From: CAZTQN01 sp964615765 | GTDB taxonomy: Bacteria > Planctomycetota > Phycisphaerae > Phycisphaerales > UBA1924 | Length of the DNA stretch: 35,111 nucleotides | Assembly: GCA_964615765.1 (NCBI GenBank) | Contig: CAZTQN010000038.1 | Location: 1-35,111, forward strand | Direction: 5' to 3' | Part shown: one piece after another, positions 29,952 through 35,111 of the stretch | Numbering within the stretch: the stretch's first letter is position 1 | Layout: each line of letters starts with the position of its first letter | Notes under the pieces: model-generated | What the model saw: the letters and a program-made list of their open reading frames with translations, nothing else | Told to the model about the DNA's origin: nothing | Database searches by the model: none | Made by a program: the position numbers and the translations under genes

Positions 29952-30721
29952 TCCCGCACACGCTTCACTTTGTCTGGGTGGGACCGCAGGACGTGCCGAC
30001 CGAGGTTGTCGCGGTCATGCAGGCGTGGCGCGATCGAACCGGCTTCGACGTGTGGCTGCACTCCGATCGCGAGCGCGACCTGCCCCACACCATCGGCGTG
30101 AGCACGCGCGGCATCGAGTCGATGATCAACCGCCCGATCGTCGATCACATCATCGGGAACCTGCCCGAGTCGATGAAGTGGGCGGCCGTGTCGGACCTGC
30201 TCCGCGTCGAGGTGGTGCTCCAGAACGGCGGCGTGTACCTTGACGTGGACGTCTTCCCCATCGCGCCCCAGTTTGACCTGCTGCTCTCCGACCAGACGCT
30301 GGTGGTGTCCGAGGAGTACTCCGGGAAGTTCGTCGGCAACTTCTTCTTCGCGTCGGTGCCGAACCATCCCGCTCTTCACCGGCTGGTGTGCCACACGCGC
30401 GACCTGTACCACCAGGCTTGGCAGTCGCGCGGGCCGAACATGGAGATCATCTACACCACCGGGCCGCGCCCCTTCGAGCGCACCGTGCTCAACTACCAGG
30501 ACTGCACCCGGCTTGCGTACCCGGTGCTGTCGCCGTGGCGGTGGAACATCGCGGCGCCGTCGCTGGAGGACTGGCTCACGCACTTCAAGGGCTACAAGGG
30601 CACCAGTCAGGCGGCGCACGTGTGGCGCAACCGGTGGGGCCACCCGGCCAGCAAGAAGGACGTCGACATGGTCCGCGGCATGCAGCCGTGGACGATTCAA
30701 TCGGAAAGGGGTCGCGCGTGA
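29948..30721 (+). CDS. DXD sugar transferase (GT32-like)
   Basis: A 257-residue protein. It begins IPHTLHFVWVG, the start motif of Gly_transf_sug/GT32-type enzymes, and holds the family's metal site: SD (83-84), LRVEVVLQNGGVYLDVDV (85-102) with DXD Asp99/Asp101. The family moves a sugar from a nucleotide donor to an acceptor. No membrane segment or signal peptide, so it acts in the cytoplasm. It is translationally coupled to tail genes on both sides, which suggests it glycosylates a virion protein or is needed while tails are built. Acceptor unknown. Confidence 0.85.
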   Translation: MIPHTLHFVWVGPQDVPTEVVAVMQAWRDRTGFDVWLHSDRERDLPHTIGVSTRGIESMINRPIVDHIIGNLPESMKWAAVSDLLRVEVVLQNGGVYLDVDVFPIAPQFDLLLSDQTLVVSEEYSGKFVGNFFFASVPNHPALHRLVCHTRDLYHQAWQSRGPNMEIIYTTGPRPFERTVLNYQDCTRLAYPVLSPWRWNIAAPSLEDWLTHFKGYKGTSQAAHVWRNRWGHPASKKDVDMVRGMQPWTIQSERGRA

Positions 30722-31155
30722 GCCGGCTTGGCCGCCCCATCCCCCCGTCCGTTGACCCGACGGACCCCGTGCAGGCGCGGGCTCACCAGCGGCGCGTGTC
30801 GGCCGCGCTCGCGCAGCCCCTCGTCGGCGTCAGGATGACGTGGGGATCGGGGTTGAGCCCGCACAACGACCTGTCCCTCGTCGTCGTTGATCGCACCGGC
30901 GCCGCGGTGCTGTCGGTGTGCGCGGTGACGGTGTGGTTCGCGTCAACGCCGACGGGCGTCCCCGTGACGCCGGGGACGATCGCCGTCCCTGTCGGCACCA
31001 AGATCTTTGAGCCCATCGCCGGCGTCATGGTGGCCGTGCTCACCAACGCCAGCGGGGCGGCGACGGTGCGGTTCACTCCGGCCGGCGCGGGCACGGTCTA
31101 CCCGTTCGCGCGTGCGGATGTGGCGGTCGATCCGGTTCCGTTCACGTTTGCGTAA
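30718..31155 (+). CDS. Beta-rich tail accessory protein
   Basis: A 145-residue protein. Residues 1-45 are polar and mixed; 50-145 are predicted strands, with repeated Val/Thr/Ala and a Pro/Gly-rich turn, an immunoglobulin-like composition. The start GTG at 30718 overlaps the glycosyltransferase stop. It could be a sugar acceptor for that enzyme, since several Thr and Ser lie in the strand-rich part; this is a guess from adjacency. Confidence 0.55.
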   Translation: MSRLGRPIPPSVDPTDPVQARAHQRRVSAALAQPLVGVRMTWGSGLSPHNDLSLVVVDRTGAAVLSVCAVTVWFASTPTGVPVTPGTIAVPVGTKIFEPIAGVMVAVLTNASGAATVRFTPAGAGTVYPFARADVAVDPVPFTFA

Positions 31156-31164
31156 GGAGAGGCC

Positions 31165-32253
31165 ATGGATCCGGCAACTCTGCTTCTGGCGGGTGGTTCG
31201 TTGGCAAGCGGCCTCGGCTCGGCTCTCGGGCGGTCTACCGGGCGCGACCAGCGCGCCGCGACCCAGCTCGCCCGGCAAGACATTCTCGGCCAACAGACCC
31301 TGCTCGGCGATCTGTTCTTTGGGCCGGGTTGGCGAGACGCCTGGGCTGAAGCGAACTACAGCGCGGTCGACGCCATCGGCGGACGCCCGGATGCGTACGT
31401 CGCGGGCGGGCCCGGAAACGGTCAGGGCGGTGGTGCCGGCGCTTCGTACCGCCAACGCATCGGCCGCGTGATTGGTGGGCCCGACGTCATGACGGCGCTC
31501 CGCAATCAGGGCGAAACCGCCATGGGCGAGTTCAACAACGCGCTCGGCGGCTTCCGGGCCGACACGACCCGTCTGGCCGAGGGCGACCAGCGCGACCGCG
31601 AGGACGTCGACCGCGCGTACGCCGGGGTCACGGACGAGGCCCGCCGGTACGGGTCGCGCACCGCCGGCGTTCTTCGTCAGGAAGCCGGCGAGCGGGTGCG
31701 TGAGATGGACGGCGCGGCTATGGGCGCGCTCGCCCGTCGCGGGCTGAGCAACACCAGCGCGATCGGGAACCAACTTTCCGAAAACCGGCGGGTTACCGGC
31801 ATCGACCTGAGCCGGTCGCTTGCGGATCTCGAACGGTCGGTCACCGACCGCGTGCTCCAAGCCGGCGGCGCCCGCGCCAGCGCGTTCGAGCGTTCAACCG
31901 CAACCATGAGCGGCCGGCGGTACGCCCGCGCGACGCAGGACACCGCGCTTGGGACCGAGAACGCGGGCCGGAACTACGCGATCCGGACCCGGCCGCTTGA
32001 AACCCTGCTCAACGTCCAGCAAGGCAACGTGATGAGCCCCTACTCGGGCGGGAGCGTGCCCCGTCAGGCGGGAGTGACGGAGAGCGGGACCGCCAACCTG
32101 CTTCAGACGCTGGGGAACGCCGCGGCCGGATTCGGAGCCCAGCAGTACGGGGCCGACCAGCAGACCAGCCGGATGGCGCAGATTCTCGCGATGCTGCAAC
32201 AGGGTGGCGGCGGGTCGTCGTTGCCGTACGCTGGTCGTGCCGGAGGTGGCTGA
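31165..32253 (+). CDS. Ejection/internal virion protein candidate 1
   Basis: A 362-residue protein, helix-rich and Ala/Gly/Arg-rich, with a small apolar N-terminal segment (residues 4-20), a long charged helical middle and a Gly-rich tail. Such proteins near the end of podovirus structural clusters are often carried inside the virion and sent into the host. AAGGAG lies before the ATG at 31165. The stop overlaps the next start (TGATG). Confidence 0.55.
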   Translation: MDPATLLLAGGSLASGLGSALGRSTGRDQRAATQLARQDILGQQTLLGDLFFGPGWRDAWAEANYSAVDAIGGRPDAYVAGGPGNGQGGGAGASYRQRIGRVIGGPDVMTALRNQGETAMGEFNNALGGFRADTTRLAEGDQRDREDVDRAYAGVTDEARRYGSRTAGVLRQEAGERVREMDGAAMGALARRGLSNTSAIGNQLSENRRVTGIDLSRSLADLERSVTDRVLQAGGARASAFERSTATMSGRRYARATQDTALGTENAGRNYAIRTRPLETLLNVQQGNVMSPYSGGSVPRQAGVTESGTANLLQTLGNAAAGFGAQQYGADQQTSRMAQILAMLQQGGGGSSLPYAGRAGGG

Positions 32254-33398
32254 TGTCGCAACTCGCGTCGGTGATCATGGCGGGGCTTTCCCAGGGATCG
32301 CAGGACGCGGCCCGCGCGATGGACATGGCGCGGCTGTACCAGAGTCTTCAGGACGCGCAGCAGCAGGGCGCGTGGCAGGCTGAGGACCGCGACTACACGC
32401 TGAAGCAGCGGGACGTGCTTCAGGAGGACCGTGTTCGAGCGCTCGCCGAGCGACAGGCGTCGCAGGATTATCTGACACGGCGGGCGAACGACCTTGGGGT
32501 GTTCGTCACGCGCGACCCGCTCACGGGCAACGAGCAAAGCGACACGCAGGCGGCCGACCTGTTCGCACGCATGGACCCGTCGCTCCAGCGGGCCCGCGTC
32601 GACGCGGCCGAACGGTCGGCGCAGGCGCAGCGGGCGTCCGCAGACCGGTTCAAACTCGACCAGCTCCGCAACACGCTGAGGCAGGGCGCACAGGCGCGGC
32701 GGATTGCGGCGATTGAGGAATACCGGCCCAAGTTCGGCGACGAGTGGGCCGAACGCGAGATGGCCCGCGCGTCGGGCGTTGTCCCGCCGTCGGCCGGCCG
32801 CGCTGGGAAACCTCAAGCCGACCCGTTCGAGCGGATGGCGCAGTTCCGCAGTCTGGTCGATCGGATGGGGCCCGGCGCGATCAACCCTCAGTACGTGCCG
32901 ATGCTCGAACAGGCGTTCATCGACGGCGACATGCCCACGACGCTGTGGAACAAGGCGCTGCAGAACAACACCAGCCGCGGCTCCATGGCGGCCGCCCGCG
33001 CCAACCTTGAGTTTCACAAGGCGCTGTGGTCGGACGCAAGCCGAAAAGCCCGGGACGCGGGCCGGAACGCCGACTACGACCCGGAGACGTTCGCCCGAGC
33101 GAGCGCCGAGGAAGACGCGGCCCGCGAGAAATGGAGCGAGGCGGTGCGGGCGTACGAACGCATGGCCCGCGGCGCCGAGGCTGAACCGGCCGACCCGGCG
33201 GCGACGGGCCCGCTTGAGCCGGGCGACCTGCAGACCGCGCCCGACGCGGGGCTCTCGGACGAGTTGATCGACCAGGCGATCGACGAGATGGCGGCGCAGG
33301 GCATCGACGTGGACGACCCGGACAACGCGGCCGACATCGAGCGGTACGCGCGGCAACTTCTTCAGGTGCGCCAGCAGAAACAAGGGGTCACCCCATGA
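32253..33398 (+). CDS. Ejection/internal virion protein candidate 2
   Basis: A 381-residue, strongly helical protein rich in Ala, Arg, Gln and Asp, with coiled-coil-like stretches near 25-80 and 120-170 and an acidic last third. No catalytic motif is seen. It is coupled to both neighbours (TGATG and ATGA). Composition and place suit an internal virion protein, but the function is not shown. Confidence 0.55.
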   Translation: MSQLASVIMAGLSQGSQDAARAMDMARLYQSLQDAQQQGAWQAEDRDYTLKQRDVLQEDRVRALAERQASQDYLTRRANDLGVFVTRDPLTGNEQSDTQAADLFARMDPSLQRARVDAAERSAQAQRASADRFKLDQLRNTLRQGAQARRIAAIEEYRPKFGDEWAEREMARASGVVPPSAGRAGKPQADPFERMAQFRSLVDRMGPGAINPQYVPMLEQAFIDGDMPTTLWNKALQNNTSRGSMAAARANLEFHKALWSDASRKARDAGRNADYDPETFARASAEEDAAREKWSEAVRAYERMARGAEAEPADPAATGPLEPGDLQTAPDAGLSDELIDQAIDEMAAQGIDVDDPDNAADIERYARQLLQVRQQKQGVTP

Positions 33399-33898
33399 CC
33401 GTGGAAACGTCGGTGTACTACTCGGTGGTTGATCGCGAGTCGGGCAAGGCGTGGCCGACGGTCCCCATGACGGATCCGGCCGTGCTGACGTCGCCGGGCG
33501 CGTACCGGCTTGAGGACAGCGCGACGTTGGCGGAGAACGCTCGCCGCGCCATCTGGACGTACGCGGATCGGACGTTCTTCAAGTTCATCGGGATCCAGGT
33601 GGTGAGCGGTGAACTGACGGTGGCGCTGCACGTCGACACGCCGGTGTCGGCGAGCGATTCGGCCGCGTCGGGCACGAACCCGCGGGTGCGGTCCTTCAAC
33701 GTCGGGCCGGGTCTCCCCTTCATCCTTTCGTCGCAGAACGCTCGCCTGCACGCGACGCTGACGACCGACGCGGGTTTGACCGGCGGCGTGCCCAACATCT
33801 TCGCGACGCCGAGCGCGGGCACGGGGTACATCTACGCTGTCTGGATCGGCAATCTCACGACGACGCCCGCGGTCGTGCGCTGGGTTGCCCGGTACTGA
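33395..33898 (+). CDS. Beta-rich virion protein
   Basis: A 167-residue protein with a mixed first third, then strand-rich Thr/Val/Ala/Gly sequence. Not recognised. The ATG overlaps the upstream stop (ATGA). A decoration or tail accessory protein is the likely class. Confidence 0.55.
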   Translation: MTVETSVYYSVVDRESGKAWPTVPMTDPAVLTSPGAYRLEDSATLAENARRAIWTYADRTFFKFIGIQVVSGELTVALHVDTPVSASDSAASGTNPRVRSFNVGPGLPFILSSQNARLHATLTTDAGLTGGVPNIFATPSAGTGYIYAVWIGNLTTTPAVVRWVARY

Positions 33899-33913
33899 CC
33901 GAAGGAGCCAAGG

Positions 33914-35111
33914 ATGGCGTCCATTCAAGAGCGGATCGCTGCGCGTGTCGCTGCGCGGCAGCAGGTGAAAGCACGCCTTGCCGCCCGTGCCCAGCAGGCC
34001 GACCCGGCCGCGGCTGTCGCGGGGGCGATTCAGCGCGAGATCATGGCGCCCGCCAGGCCGGCGGGGATCAACCCCGCGGCCCGTCAGAACGACACCGTGC
34101 TGAACCCGGAGATCGCGGTTGATCGCGGGCAGACGCTCGCGCACACGCTCGGGATGATCTTGCCGGGCCAACCAACCGAGGCCGGTGCACAGATGATCCA
34201 GGCCGGGGCGGGCTTGGCGCGGTCGGTTGGCGGGACGTTGTCGGCAGCCGGACGAGGGATGCAGACCGGCGGGGGCATGGGGCGGATCGGCGAGATGATC
34301 ATCGACCCGGCCCGGGCCGCGATCGGGCGCGGGCTGATGAGCGCCGGCGGGGCGTTGGAGGGAACGGCGGGTCCGATGGCGGACGCCGCAACGGCGGATG
34401 CCGCCGAACTGGGGGCCAAGTTCCCCGCCCCGGCGCAGGAGCCGTACACGCTCGAATGGTTCGTTCGGCAGATCGGGAGCAGCGTTCCCCAGACCGCCGC
34501 GGGGGTCGGGGTCGGCGTCGCCACCGGCGGCGCCACCGTGCCCGCGCTGGTTCCGACCTTCGTGCTCGAAGCCGGCGCCGTCGCCAACGACGTGTACACC
34601 GCCCTTCGGGCCCGGGGTGTCTCCCCCGACGAGGCGGCCGCGCAGTCGCTTGCGGCGGCGGTCCCCGCCGGCGGGATCAACGCGGCGCTCGAGCAAGCTC
34701 CCTTGTCGGCCCTTCTGACCAAGACCGGAGCCGGCGGACGCGTGGCCGGGGCGGTCACGGGGGCGATTACCGAGGGCATCACGGAGCCCGTGCAGGGCAC
34801 TGTCAGCGAGCTGGCGACGGCCGCGGGCGCCGGGCAGGCCATCGCCCCCGGGTTCCTGTCTCGGCGAGCCCAGGAGGCCGCCGCCGGGGCCGCGTCGGGC
34901 GGCGTGATGGGCGCGGTGCTCCCCGAGGGGGCGCGCCCGCTCACGCCCGCCGCCGAGCGTGTCGCCGAGATGGCGGCGGCTGCCAACCCCGACCCCCGGT
35001 CACCCCTAACAGACGAGCCTGCCGCCCCCCCGCCGCCCCCACCCGCCCCCGCGGCCCCCGCGGCCCCCGCGGCCCCCGCCGCCCCCCCGCCGCCCCCCCC
35101 CGCCCCCCCCC
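33914..35111 (+). CDS. Large ejection-type protein, cut by the window edge
   Basis: A frame open to the last base: 399 codons so far and no stop. Residues 1-50 form a basic helix; 60-345 are Ala/Gly/Val-rich with long apolar stretches (about 195-225 and 250-300), the style of very large internal or polyvalent virion proteins that are injected with DNA. The last 40 codons are Pro/Ala-rich. GAAGGAG and AAGG precede the ATG at 33914. The remaining part, where any lytic or enzymatic domain would lie, is outside the window. Confidence 0.65.
   Translation, partial: MASIQERIAARVAARQQVKARLAARAQQADPAAAVAGAIQREIMAPARPAGINPAARQNDTVLNPEIAVDRGQTLAHTLGMILPGQPTEAGAQMIQAGAGLARSVGGTLSAAGRGMQTGGGMGRIGEMIIDPARAAIGRGLMSAGGALEGTAGPMADAATADAAELGAKFPAPAQEPYTLEWFVRQIGSSVPQTAAGVGVGVATGGATVPALVPTFVLEAGAVANDVYTALRARGVSPDEAAAQSLAAAVPAGGINAALEQAPLSALLTKTGAGGRVAGAVTGAITEGITEPVQGTVSELATAAGAGQAIAPGFLSRRAQEAAAGAASGGVMGAVLPEGARPLTPAAERVAEMAAAANPDPRSPLTDEPAAPPPPPPAPAAPAAPAAPAAPPPPPPAPP
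35015..35111. repeat. Proline/alanine-coding low-complexity G/C tract at the edge
   Basis: The final 97 bases are almost only G and C, with long C runs and repeated GCGGCCCCC units coding Pro and Ala. Long C runs are hard to sequence and assemble, so the contig may end here because of them. Confidence 0.8.

Noticed and set aside
33362..34696. A 444-codon minus-strand frame near the right edge
   Set aside because: The plus-strand frames have AAGGAG-type sites and overlapping junctions with neighbours; the minus frame has none.

Overview
The window looks like most of a tailed-phage (or prophage) genome, very rich in G+C and packed with genes. I see about 42 protein genes. Most are on the plus strand and many overlap their neighbour by a few bases (ATGA, GTGA or TGATG junctions). 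The virion genes (terminase, portal, scaffold-like, capsid, two propeller-like tail proteins, several ejection-type proteins, no tape measure or tail tube) suggest a short-tailed, podovirus-like particle. The host cannot be named from sequence. A lipoprotein and a membrane/coiled-coil protein that could be spanins would fit a host with an outer membrane. No integrase, endolysin or DNA polymerase of the usual replicative families is visible, and the right edge cuts through a gene, so the genome is incomplete here.

Left arm (1-9420): a tRNA-Thr-like remnant at the edge, which may be an attachment core, is followed by three small genes. Next comes a recombination operon (coiled-coil protein, RecE-like nuclease, ERF annealing protein). 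A 98-residue gene follows, bracketed by two nearly identical 72-73-base terminator-containing repeats, then a Tad1-like candidate cyclic-nucleotide sponge. After that are a 53-residue membrane protein coupled to a sigma-like helix-turn-helix protein, a winged-helix replication candidate with a lambda-like repeat cluster inside its gene, a histone-H1-tailed coiled-coil protein, a J-domain protein, zinc-finger proteins, a small Pol X-like protein with altered catalytic residues, and a DUF1064-type PD-(D/E)XK nuclease.

Regulatory segment (9425-11773): a plus-strand winged-helix gene converges on, and overlaps by 218 bases, a leftward XRE-type repressor candidate. Two more leftward genes lie upstream of it, driven by a good sigma70-type promoter that has a perfect 7-base inverted repeat between its -35 and -10. 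A further leftward gene of unknown function ends at a hairpin. The largest gene-free gap in the window is 11152-11374 (223 bases).

Late segment (11815-35111): a structural gene and an 1155-residue receptor-binding protein (LamG-like plus SGNH hydrolase) precede the small-terminase candidate, large terminase, portal, a small acidic protein, an FmdB-like zinc ribbon, a scaffold-like protein, major capsid and a capsid accessory protein. The tail part follows: connector, two propeller proteins with the possible spanin pair between them, a DXD glycosyltransferase, and four or five ejection or accessory proteins. The last of these runs off the window in a proline-rich, nearly pure G/C stretch.

The features most worth following up are the Tad1-like gene with its duplicated terminators, the lambda-O-like origin candidate, the altered Pol X protein, the armless tRNA-like sequence, the internal start inside the receptor-binding gene, and the glycosyltransferase in the tail module.
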